From Xiphias gladius (Eukaryota > Chordata > Actinopteri > Istiophoriformes > Xiphiidae): DNA of 64,000 nt. Position 1 is the stretch's first letter; each line of letters opens with the position of its first letter. Shown here in pieces: positions 22,797-34,829 of the stretch. The notes beneath the pieces were generated by a model. That model was not told the origin of the DNA, searched no databases, and saw nothing but the letters and a program-made list of their open reading frames with translations. The stretch covers positions 5,431,017-5,495,016 of the forward strand of contig NC_053414.1 in the NCBI RefSeq assembly GCF_016859285.1. The letters run 5' to 3'. A program made the position numbers and the translations under genes.

Positions 22797-25700
22797 TGAA
22801 AAATAAATATATACTTGTAGACTTGCTGGTATTGAACCCTAGCTAAAGTTCAATATTTCAGATGAAAGAACCACGAGGTGGGGTCAGGTCTGAGGCCCCC
22901 CTGAAGCTATACAAAGAACAGAACAGTTCTCCTACTGCTGTTGTAGGAGAAAAAAAAAAACAAGCAACCATCAGATCCCTCAAGTCTTCTTCTGAAGGTG
23001 TCAGGATCGTGATGGGCGCTGAGGTTTTTTTTTCTTCCCCGGCTATTGTTGTACACATGCAGCGGTGAGTGTCAAATCTGCTACCGGATGAGTGAGTGAG
23101 TTATGTAAAATCTATACGTGCAGATCTCTCGAAGGTACTGCCGTACCTCTTAGCCAAAAATATTCCCTCTTCTCTCCGTTCCGTTACTATTTTGGCCTGT
23201 GTTGGCCCATCCTGCTTCAACCGTCACGGATCTAGAGCTTTTCTTCCCCGTTGTCGAAAGGATCAGAGCCGTTCTGACAGAGGTGTGCAGGTGTGTGTTT
23301 GTATTCTTGTTTACCAAAGGCAACCTCACACCTACACTCTTGCCTGTTGCTTCTGGGTCACCACACTGCCCTGACCTTCGCTGTCTCCGTACTCCATGTA
23401 TCCATCCCTCCATGCCTTTATCCATCATTCCCTCTCAGTGTCTTCCATCCCTCTGTTTGTCAGCTTCACTCGACTGAACGGAGCCTTATTGGCGTGAGAC
23501 AAAACAGCGCTGCTGTCAAAGGCTGCGGCTGTCAAACTGAATCAGCAACCGGCAGAAGTTTCCAAAGATGAAAAGTCATCAGTGTCCAGAGATAAACAAG
23601 ATACGGGCAGAGGACAAAAAAGATATTGTGGATACTGGACAGGGTGCTGCCAGTCACACTTGACTGACGGTGATCAAGTTTCGGCGTCACGTCGGTCTCA
23701 TGACTGACACCGTAGCCCGGAGGCTCGTCTCAGTACTCGGTGACGTCTAAAACCCAAGTGCTTGCCTCGGATCTGCAACAATCTGGTGACTGAGGCAGTT
23801 TGTGCGGTCAACCCGTGGACGTTTTGAACAGGTCTGAGCCCCTACGGGGTGTAGTGAAGTTCAGAGTCACACAGAGAGTGTTTCCGTGAGGTGCCTTCGA
23901 CACCTCGAGGAATCTCACGAAACCTACTCCCAAACTATATTCTGTGAAATTGACCGGGAGAGATTCGGTGATAGGAAAGTCGCACGCGAACACGCCTAAG
24001 ATAACATTAAAATCCTCACTGCAAATGATACAGACATTATGTTGTTAATCGGTTTTCGTTTACTTTCTGTATTATTATCATATTATCAGAGCAGATTGAT
24101 CACCCTCAGACTTGAAAGACAGCAGAAAACACCAGAGATCTTTAGTATTCGAGGCAAACGCTTCGGTGCTTTGGCTTTCTGTCAAATGCGGGTTGCTCTC
24201 GTCACAATTTACTTTGCCCGTGGAAAACAACAGGCACAGCTTCGTATGAAGCTGCGAGTAATTAACCTGGTTCCAGCGCAGTGTGTTGAGAAATGTCGGC
24301 GCTTCAGAAAAACGTCCTTTTTGCCGTCACTACCGACAGACTTCTGGTAGCCGTTCGTTGCCTCACCGTGCAGTGACAGGCCAGAACGGCAGCAACAGCC
24401 AACACCCCCACGACCACCGCTTTATATACCTTACTGGTACCTAACTGGAGAGGACTAAACCAACGACGGGGGGAGTTCAATATATGCCTACAGAGAAACA
24501 GAAAATTTGGCCCAAAAAAAAAAAAAAAAATTTACAAATTTGTATCTAACTCAGTAGGTAAGTAGCAAATCAAACTTCCAATTATCCAGCAGTTTCAGGA
24601 AAACACCTTTTTGTCAAAAACAGACATACTATGCTCCCCCCTCTCCTCTAACATGGTGGAACCAGGAAGTGTATATATGCAGAAAATCCTCACATGAGGA
24701 CTCTTTTGCCTGTGGACCAGAAAGAAGGAGAAGTAGCAAGGTAAAAAAAAAAAAAGTAATAATAGTAAATAATGCTTGAAAATGTGTTGCTTAGCGTAAT
24801 GGGTGATGTGAATGTGGTGGTCTTGGGAAAAGTGTCTCTGAAATGTAGGAAATATAACACTGAAAGGAGTCAGGTTGTGTTTTTAATGTTGTTTTGGTAT
24901 CAAAACTTAGTTTGGCCGATGCGAGAACCCAGAAGCAGGTTTTTTTTCTTTTTTTTTTTTCGGGTTTTTTTTCCATTGTACCTTGAGAAATTAAACCGCC
25001 ACAGCTTCTACCTGTGGTGCTGGCCCAACTGCTCATAACCTGCACAAACAAATCCTCCTATGTCGTGAGAACTCCAATATGCACATGGGGGATGGAGGGA
25101 ATCTCCCTTGAAGTCAGTATAGCGGAAGATTGTAATCCCAGCTACAACTTCAAACCGGGTAGAATTTTCTTTTTTACAGCCCCCACACAGCCGTGCTCCA
25201 CCCACACAGGTGTTTTCACATATGCCGCCCGATAAGACCTCTCCTCAGCGCTGCGTGCCCATGGACGACCTGAGCTCGACTGGCGTCTTTCTCACACTTT
25301 CTGGAGGAGTGGAAATATTTCTTCCGCCATCCACCAACCTGTTTTGATCTGAATTTCATTTGGTGGTATCTTTATGCATTTGCTGCCCTATGGTTGAGTT
25401 TGCCTCTTTTTTTTTTAAATTTTACATCTGGCTCTCTGTGAACCAGGTAGTTCTGCCCACGGGTGACGTAAATCAAATGCGGTGGTCATGGATGTACCGG
25501 GCTCTGGGGAGTAAACAACATTCCATGTCCCGGCTTTTATGTGGCAGTGGGGGATGAAAGCGGGAGTGAGTCAGTGCGCCGTGGCACCCTTGGGTGAAAC
25601 CCAAAGTAAATGCTTCCACTTTGAAACGCTGGCAGGGTTCAGCCGGGCACTGATGCGGACAGCAACTGTATTCCTGTGGTTTGTATTTTGGTTAAAACGA

Positions 25701-28700
25701 GGCCCCTTAACGCTACATCTATTTTGTCCGTCTTTGTCTGTTGCTGTGTGTCCATCAGTAACTTAGATTTATGAGAGCCTGTAATACCTTTGTCCCCTCT
25801 GCCACCCCCATACTGATGGCCCCTTCCAGAATAATGGATCCCAGCATGTTGCCAGCTGATTTTATTCATGTCCAGAGCTAGAGTGGTGACTCACTGTGGC
25901 AGTTTACAATTTAATTGCATTTCCCCATGCCAAATCACTTGATCTCCATTTGTTAATTAGAAATGGCTCTTGTTTTTTTTGTTTTGTTTTTTAGCTACAC
26001 AGTGGTGGGGTGATCTTCTTACACCCTCTTATGACGTCGAAAACCGGGGACGTCACAGGGTTTGGCCTGCGAATTAGAACGAAGCTGAAACTTCTTTGCT
26101 GGGAGGTTCCTGCTAATGACATACAGCATTTAAATAATTTAAATTTTTTATTTTTTTATGGTGGGCAGTTGGTTGGTAATGGTTTGTCTTTTAAGAAAAC
26201 CCTGGTGCAGGTTAAACACACGCTCTGTTCAGTGGTCCAACCCACAAACGCTCTAACGCACTTCAGCTAAGCTGAGTTGATTTACTCCTCAGTGTTCCCC
26301 CCTGGGACATTTTCTGCAGACATGGGATGTAGATCTTTAGTGCGCAAATAACAGAATGTAACCCGCTCACCTGCTGAGGCTAACTCACAGATGTAATGTC
26401 TAATTATTCATATATCAGTAGTAGTACCCTCTGATATAAATGGGGACAAAATATTAGAAACACACATCTATATAACACAATACAACTCTACAGCACAGCA
26501 TATTGCAGCCCTATCACCACCCCTCTGACGAAAAGTGAACATTATAACGTATGTGAATGTAGGATTTATTGCAAGGCTGAGCGTATGATACGTAAAGTTT
26601 TTACGAGTGTAAAAAACAAACACACAAAACCTTTCTGCATGCTGTTGTGCCAGGGCAGCGAGAGGTAATTCAAATGTTTCATCTACAAACAAAGATGGCT
26701 GAGCGTTCAGGGACACGAGTGTGACATCTCACCTTGTTGAGGTACGTGCAAGTGTCCTTGAGCGACCTTTTTTTTTTTTGCTTGGAAGTAGCCTCATTGC
26801 TCATGTGAGTTGAGAAAGAGTCTAGCTTGTTAGAATTCACCTGCTCCCTGATGGATGCAGCAGTCAGAGAGCTGTGACCTGAGAGGTCAGTGTTGTTTTT
26901 TGTTTGGTTTTGGGGGAGAGGGGGGCGTTGATAGGCAGAAAGAGTTCGGCAGCAGTCAGAAAGTCAGAAGCCCGGGAGAGCAGGAACTGTTCTGGCTGTG
27001 TTTTATTTTATTTTTTCTCTGCCTACTGCAGGAGTGCCAGACTGACCAAGTGGCCGCCTGGTCTCTGTATCACTTAATTTGAATGACTGAGTTGCAGAAT
27101 GCTGTTAACTGTGATATACTGAATAAGAATTTTATCCTAGGATTGAATGGAGATATAATAAATGATGATACTGGGCATTTATTTACCCGTGCACTCACTG
27201 TGAATTTGCCTTCTTGTTAGGAATTTCCTTCAGCGGAGGACGTAGCCTTGCCATAACTAATCACTCGTGACTTACATGTCCAGCTGCTTGGTTGTAATTT
27301 TTTTTTTTTTTTTTTCAGCACGTTTTAAAAACGATGTGCAGTAGTTTTGATTTTCATCAATGACATCATTTAAATCTTTCTACAAAACAAAACAAAATCA
27401 ACTTAGCTGCATGAATTATTGTAAATATACTGTAATCACATGAAATTGTACACAAAGTGGCTGTTTACAAGTTTACAAAGTCTACATTAAGAGAAATTGA
27501 CGTGTCCTCATAAAGGAAAACGATAGATAAGGCACAGTTGAAGATTTTATGTTTGCATGTGTCAAAATAGAGAATAATGTGTAAAAAGTCACAGCGAAAT
27601 TACAGTATAACAGCAGATATATAGCTAAAGTTTGCAAGCTAGCTACCTTACCTGTTACCCTGTGAGTCTGTCACTTTTCGAAAGGGTTTTTGGATTTTGG
27701 TAGTCAGTAGCTAAACTGTTGCAAGGCCGGTACGTTTCTGCAGGTCTGAAGTGCGTCAACATGCGACTACTTTGGATAGCCTGGCGAGCGTGCGTGCTAG
27801 CTCGGATACACGAGCTAGACTTCAGGCCATTGTTTGATTTGATTTGCTGCCACTGAGAGAGAGAGAGAGAGAGAGAAAAAAAAAATCCCTGTTACCGTTA
27901 CTGTCGACTTCTCAACTGGGGTGGAGAGCACAAGCTTTGTAGCCAGATGCGAGGTAGGGTTGGGACATTAGCAGGATGGTAATGGCAGCTAAGGAGTAAT
28001 TAGCTTGAAAGTCGATTGTTTGTTTTTTGTTGTGGGAGTAAGGTACGTGTCAACCTCTCACCTGGACTGAACGATACAAGCTCGTAGCCAGGTGTGAGAC
28101 GGACTTAGGCTAATTGGTCTTGAAAAAGCAAAGGCCTCCTGATTACAGGTCCAAGCCGCTGTCAGGGGAACATGCTTTACGTTCCTTTCACTGAACCTAT
28201 TAGTTATTCACTCATGTTACCTTTCTTCTGTCATAAGGAGGCGGCATTTATGCGATTTTTAATGTGGGGGGAAAAAAAATTGGTGGGCGAGGACGGGAGC
28301 GGGACCGAAAGGTAGCTGACATGACAGAAGCTGATGACGGGAACTAGCCATGCAGCATAATCAATTAGTTGGCCTGCATCTGCTGCTAATGTTGCAGCCT
28401 GATAAACCCATCTCTCTTGGAGAAGAATAAGATTGGGAACTCGTTTGTTTTCCAACGCTCCAGCCTTTTGGGTAATTTTGGGCCATTGTTTAGCCTCTGG
28501 GAAGCGACCGTCCCACACCGTTGCTACTAGTCAGCCCTCACTGTTGGCAGTGTGGCTGATGGAGCATTTTGAATCTGCCATGGAAGATCTTGCACTCTAA
28601 TTAACTTCAATTTGGACCACATTTAACCACACCGTCGTGATTACTATGCACTGTCGTATTCTTGCCAGCGTAAGAAAATACATGCTGCAGGAACCAGCCA

Positions 28701-31700
28701 ATGAAGTAACTTTTTTTTTTTTTTTTCCTTTACATTCAGATAAATGAAACAGAAACTAAAAGCTAAGATTTCCATATTTTAAGGGACCTCGCCCCATGCG
28801 GTTTGATATATATTTATTTATTTTTCTTTTTGTGAAAGCAATGTTAGAATCAGTGTTGTAACATGAAATGGATCGTGATGGAAAAAAAGTGTGTTTTTTT
28901 TTTTTGTTTGTTTGTTTGTTTTCAAAGTAAATTTAGAGAAATGATGGAATAAGAAGCCGCTCGGGACTGTTTCAAGGGTAGGACAAAGGTCTTACTCGTT
29001 TGCTTCCCATGGGCAGAGCAAGATTTTTCTTGCCCTGCCCAGGGATTCAGATCGGTGACCTTCCAGTCAAAATTCTGCTTCTGTGACTTTGAGGCATTGC
29101 TCCCCGTTTCTCTTCTGTCCCTCTTTTTTTACCGTTCGATTTCTCTGACAGTTGTTTATCTTCTCACAGCGAAAGTAACACAAATTATAATTATCATCAT
29201 ACCAGTATTACTACTTTCTGTGTTTAGCAAGCTTAAAGGGAGAAGAGGAAAATGCTGGAAACATCCCACGAAAAATTCAGTTGCAAATGCAGGGTGAGTC
29301 ATGTTCAGTCGAATGACTGGAATCCAGCTGTTCATCTCTGCTGTTTGTTTTTATCGGTGTCATGTTGGAAACTAAAGGTTCTGACGTCAGTGCTCAGATC
29401 AGATCTGCAGGATGAATGAATTATGGCACTTAAGTGTGTGCAGTTCCTTTTCCTAATTACCAACTGAGCAGCAGAGGAGGGAGGGGGAAAAAGAAAGAAA
29501 AAAAAAAATGTCCTCAAAATTTTCATCATGACTATAGGCCCAGTATTTCTGAAATAGGCTTGTTTTTAAATGCCTGCTTTATTTTATGGTATTTGAAAGC
29601 GTTCTTCTAGGTGTTCACACTGCAGTGGAGTGTGATTACATGTGATTTACTTTAGATGTGCATTTTTTTAGACTCGGTGTTGAGTGAATCCAGCGTCACT
29701 GACTGAACCATCAGTAGCATAAAGGGATACAGAGAAACAGTGAAACAAAAGAAGCCCAAAACGTTTGTCCGAACTTGACGACGCACGGCGTTAGTGAAAA
29801 GCCTGAGACAAGGGGGCGAGCACGCAGTCTGTCCAGTTCTGATAGGATGTCTGTTGATATTCAGGGTTTTTCCAATATGGATATCGGTTCATAGGATGTT
29901 GGGCAGGACTACCTGTGTCATTTTATCCAAAGAGATTTTTTTTTTGTTGGGAAAAGCATGTAGTTTTTGAGCTACAGTGTGAAGGTGCAGTTGGATGAGT
30001 GTAGTGGCAGCAAGACACATGAACCCATTCCCCGAGTTCAGTTTCACCATACTTTTAATGGAGCAGTGGTTTCTAAAAACTGAACTCCCACCGAGACGCG
30101 TAATAGGAGGAGGACGGTTCGCTATTAAGAGCCAGCTCTTATCACTTAAGAAAAAAGTGTGACGAGAGAGAATTGAACATTTCGTACAGTCTTCTGGGGT
30201 TTTCCTGACACCAGCATCCAACCAGAACTCCATCTTTACAAGGTCCGCAGCTAAGGATTATCTTCATTACTGATTAACTGATTGATTCATTGATTTATTT
30301 GTGACTTATTGATTAAATGTCGTGGTGTCAGCTTTTAAAGTGTTTCGGGGGGGGGGGGGGATTTGGTTGTTAATGACATCTGTTAGAGAGAAGCTAAAAA
30401 TCTCCAGACTGGAGATGCTGGAACCTACAAATATTCTGCATCTTCATCTGATAAACTGCTTAAATAGCAATTACATGCTACAAATGCTGTTTGAGCTGTT
30501 TTTAAAATAGGACACAATCACAGTGTAAATGCTCTTAAAACGTTTAATCACTTTAAAATTGATGTTGGCTAATGTTAACTCCTGTTGATATATTTGACTT
30601 AGCGGTTAATCAGAGGATCGTTTCAGTATTACTCCTGATTCTTCAGGATCTAGCTCTGATGGTTGCTACTCGATCCCCAGTTTCATTCTCCCGGAGAATC
30701 GAAACAGTCGGTTTTCCCCAGCTGCAGCCTCCAGCTGTGCGGCTGCGAGGCAGGCCTCAGGCTGTCTTCCTTCGCCGGCACTCTGTACTGTATATCTACA
30801 GGACGCAGAGCTGTAGTGTTTGCTTGGGAAGCCAGAGGTGCTGAAACCTCCTTGTCTTTTCTGCTGTCAATCCCCGGGGGGGGCGGCAGATTCACAATGA
30901 GAGAAAGCGAGAGAGGATTTCGCTTCATCTGCATTGCTCTGCTCTGTCTTTCTCATTCAGCAATTAGTCTTTCCTCCTCTCGTCTCTCATGTCCCCTAAT
31001 CTCTCCCACACTTTGTCTCTCATCCTGCTGGCTTCTGCTGCCTCTGTGCCTTTTTTTTATTAAAGTGCACTCTCCATCACCACTGTGCCCTTTGGGCTAA
31101 ATGCTAGTTTCCCCTTTTCTCCCTCAGCTGTTCACCCGCTCACCCTCTTCTCTCCCCTCTTTACCTGTCAATCAGCCTCTCTGCCCCCCCCCCCATATTC
31201 TCCCCGCCTCTCTCTGAGTCCTCGGTGTCCTTGTTAGCTCTCCAGTTTGCCCTTGCTCTGCGTTATGTGCATTGCCCTGAGTTTGTGTGATCCGCGCTGC
31301 TGCCACTGGTACAACTAGACCTGTGATATTCGTGCCTGCGGCGCGCACGCACACCCCTCACGCACACCCTCAATCACCCGACAAAGTCCTTACCGTAGCA
31401 GTATGTCTCATCATTGTACCTGCAGTGTGTGAGCCTAAATCTGTGTGTGTGCGTCTGTCTCTGTGAATTAGTTTTCACTTTACACCATGTCAGGGGGAAA
31501 TAATGTGTAATGCACTCTCAGCAGATAACTAGTGAGGGAAAAATGCTGTTTCCAATACGCTAGCATGCACACACACACACACACGCACGCACGCATGGAG
31601 ACACACATGAACACGCACACAATTACATTGTAAAAAATAAAAATGCCAGGTTAGTGTTGTTTTTCTTTGCAGGCCTTTGATTAAGAGTGTTTATCCTTCA

Positions 31701-32328
31701 CCCCCCCCACATTCTTTCAATTTATTTTGTCTTTCTTCATTTTCCAAAGGCAAAAAACCATTATTTTACTTGGGAAAAGGGTTGAGAGAGAGAGCAAAGC
31801 ACAGAACTCTGTGAAAACAATTTACATACAGTATTCATCAATGCAAAATACACAGGAAACGGACAATGGTGCAGAGGAAAAGTCACAAAAACCCCCTCCC
31901 CTCGCTGTGATATTAGGTGGCGTACACAGGACAGTTTACCGTGTCCCGACCTGGAGTTCACTCGCTTGACGTGAACCAGAGGATGTTAAAGGGTTAACTA
32001 TAAAAGAGCAGGAGACTCGAAGGGTTTGCTAGTCACTGCTGAATCCCAGGTGAGACCATCCAATATGGCAGTTTAACCCACAAACAAGGATATTTGATTA
32101 TGATACAGCCCAAACACTGGCGTAATTCCTTAGGCTTTAGAATCCATCAACATAAAAACACAGAATTGAGCAGGATTTACGCTTGTGCATCAAGGTGTGA
32201 AGGCAGCTCTGCCCTTCACCCCTTGATGCTGGTGGCGGTTGTTCAGAGGGAATACAACGCCAAGCAGGTTGGGGGGGGGGGAAAGGAAATGAGAGGCTCT
32301 AAACTCAGTAGCTGTGGGGAATATTAAT

Positions 32329-32365
32329 ATCATGAAAACAACAGTATTACTGTTGTTTTCATGAT
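32329..32365. repeat. Near-continuous palindrome, 18-bp arms with one central base
   Basis: Arms 32329-32346 (starts ATCATGAAAAC) and 32348-32365 are exact reverse complements around a single T. Function unknown; it may be a remnant of a fold-back element or a replication product. Confidence 0.95.
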
Positions 32366-33685
32366 GACTGAGCGTAGTTTTGAAGGAGCTGGATCTGCAG
32401 TACGTCCTCCCTTGTTCACCCACACCTCCTTTTTCCAACAAAACTCAATTATTCACAACTTTCGTAATCTTGCCCCCCCCCCACGTTTACTCCCCTAAAT
32501 CCCTCGCACTAGTCCTTTTTACCTCAGTCCTTTTCCAACCTTTGGTCCCTCCCCATCCTTTTCTCCCATCCATTCTTCCTTCCATTTTCCATCCACAAAT
32601 GGACTCTCTGAACCGATTCCCTCCTGACTGCCCCCCCCACCCCTGCAATCAGGACTGTGGTCTCCCCCTGATGTTACTTTGATCAGCACAGTCACAGGAG
32701 CAGAATATTCATTATACTGATTTAATGAAAGAGTAGTGTTTGTTTCAACCCTCCACGAAATCAGCTAATACTTGATTGGTGTAAGTTTTATGTATAACCG
32801 GAGGACTGATTTAATGAAATATTGAGTTCTTGGTTTACCCCACAGGGGTCAGTGTATACTCACACAAAATTTAATTAATCTTTTTTTTTTTTTTTTTTTT
32901 ATAAAAAAGAAATTCACTTTGTGCATGTGAAGGAACAACGAAGAGCATAGCAACACTATGCCGCACTCATCTAAAGCTGCAACTCTCTCATTTTCCATTT
33001 CAAACCTATCAAATCTGACCTTATGCTTAAACCCAACTAGGTCGCCTGACATGTGGTCCGATCGCATCTAAAGGCAAAAGTGTTTCTACCTGTTCTAAAT
33101 GGCCACACTCAAAGCCGGGGCTTTTAAACAAACAAACAAACAAAAAAGCCGGCCATCTTAGCCTCATCCTGGCTGTGTTTCACTGCCTCTCTGATCCCTC
33201 TAAAGACCTCTGTCGTTTGTGTGTCTTCATCGTTACACAAGGTATTGTACTATGGGCATAACGGCACATACTTACTGATGGTTTTTCTTTTTTTCTTGAA
33301 GATGTTCATGGTGTTGTCCTCGACTGCACGTGATCAGTGACAGTGATAATGATAGGTAGTATCTTGCCTACTGTAACAGCTCTGCACTGCCGGCCAGTCG
33401 CAGGAATCTTTTCGGCACTATCTCGGTGTATCACGGTTTGTTGTCACTGTAAGGCCAAACACACAAACGTCATAGTTGTCTTCAGGTGGCTCTGACCCTC
33501 TGACTGTTGACCTCCGCTTGCTGTGTTGGCAGTCTGTTCTGTCAACCGAACACTGTTTCCGAACTCACTGTAAGTCATTCTGGTCGGGAACGTTAGCCAA
33601 AAAAAAAAATGAAATGAGAGAGAGTTTGATTCTTTGATGCGTTAACCGTCTCTCCTCTTTTCCCTTCTTTCTCCTCCCCCTCCAG

Positions 33686-34078
33686 CTCCATGCTGTCCCC
33701 CCTTTATCAGGACCATGGCAGCTCGGTGGCGTGGCCCCGGACGTCGTCCTGCTCCTCCTCATCTCAGGGCCTCCACCGGCCGCTGCGCTGCCACCCTCCC
33801 CCCATCAGCGGTAGCAGCGTGGGCCCCAACCCCACCTACTATCACGCCGTCTACGACGTCCGCGTGGAGCAGTACAAAGAGGTGCCCTTCGTCAGCGGAG
33901 GCGGCAGCTTTGGGGTTCGCTCCGGCCGGAGCTCCATGTCCCTGGTTACCAGCAACACTGACCCCACGGCCCCGCCGGTCCGCCGGAGGGGAGGACTGGT
34001 GGACCACCGGGACGTCATCCTGGCACACCAGGCCCACAAGCTGCACAACACGCCGCAGGCCAGGAGGAAACAGTGGGA
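33686..34078 (+). CDS. N-terminal coding exon of an unrecognised protein (partial gene)
   Basis: The exon follows a strong acceptor (TCCTCCCCCTCCAG at 33672-33685). It has an ATG at 33690 and stays open for 129 codons to a strong donor (GGA|GTGAGTAC), leaving a split GA- codon. The next codon would otherwise be a TGA. Codons are strongly G/C-ending, unlike the AT-rich surroundings, which supports real coding. The peptide begins MLSPLYQDHG. It is Ser/Pro-rich and probably disordered at first (WPRTSSCSSSSQG), has a tyrosine-rich segment NPTYYHAVYDVRVEQYKEVP, and ends with a basic, helix-like DVILAHQAHKLHNTPQARRK. No signal peptide, membrane segment or domain is recognised. I cannot assign a family. 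It is probably cytoplasmic. The upstream exon may be the CpG-zone UTR exon; downstream exons are not confidently found in this window. Confidence 0.75.
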
Positions 34079-34540
34079 GTGAGTACAGTTCACTTAGGGT
34101 TGTGAAGGGAGAGGAGCTGCTGGGTCGGAAAGTCATTCTCCCTTTTTTCAAACCGGCGCGAGAAGGTTCTTTTTTAAAGATATTCTCAATCTTCCCCCTG
34201 GATATTTTGATGATACTGTAAGTTTACGCCATGGCTGTCAGTTATATTTTAAATTTCGCTTTGCTCACTTTGGTATGGCGAACGGTTCAAAATACTACTT
34301 TATGCCTCAGCCTCTGGTGGCCGTTGCTATAGCTGATCGGTCATGTTTATACGACTAGTGCGCTGCCGGTTACCTCATTAATGGTTCAATATTTTATTCA
34401 GTCATCTAATCATCGTCTAATTTCCACGTCGCTGTTGCGTTATGATATCAGTCATGATGATAATAGAGCCTATTTGTCAGATCCCTGATCAGAAAATCCA
34501 GGACCACAAATTCAAAAGGACTGCTGTGACACAGACGCTT

Positions 34541-34829
34541 GCCAATTTATTAGGTACACCTAGACAAAACTGGTGTAGTAATTATACAGAAGGCGCCTGC
34601 AATAAAGCCTCCCTTCATGAGGATTACAAGGAAATTACAATGTTCAGCTTTTACTGAATCTGTTTAAGAGGATGCTGATTTCTTTTAATGGTCACTTTGG
34701 AGGCTGTAATTTGTGGGGCCGTTGAACTGCGCTGGGTTATAATGAGGAGTGTGCCTAATATTTTGCCAACCTTAAGCCATATAAAGGGGGGCAAATTATT
34801 AGGAACACCTCTCCAAAATGACCATTAAA
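34541..34829. repeat. Interspersed fold-back repeat with internal direct repeats
   Basis: TTATTAGGTACACCT (from 34548) recurs in the same orientation as TTATTAGGAACACCT ending near 34810. In addition CTTTTAATGGTCACTTTGG (about 34682-34700) is an imperfect reverse complement of CCAAAATGACCATTAAAG (34813-34830). I recall similar sequence as a common dispersed fish element. It looks non-autonomous. Confidence 0.6.

Larger units (their letters stand above)
20181..33685. other. Long non-coding stretch, probable intron
   Basis: No coding exon is supported across 13.5 kb. Contents seen are many poly-A/T runs, a fish repeat at about 21905-22250, a perfect hairpin at 22750-22796, a GA run at 27854-27876 and a pyrimidine-rich patch at about 30950-31210. 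There is also a CA-rich patch near 31568, a palindrome at 32329-32365 and a T20 run near 32881. All open frames are under 150 codons and lack family resemblance. If the CpG zone supplies the first exon, this is its first intron. Confidence 0.5.

Noticed and set aside
33715-34221. 168-codon frame in the second register over the orphan exon
   Set aside because: It is a shadow of the 33690 frame, Ala/Pro-rich from GC-rich codons, and runs through the donor into intronic sequence.
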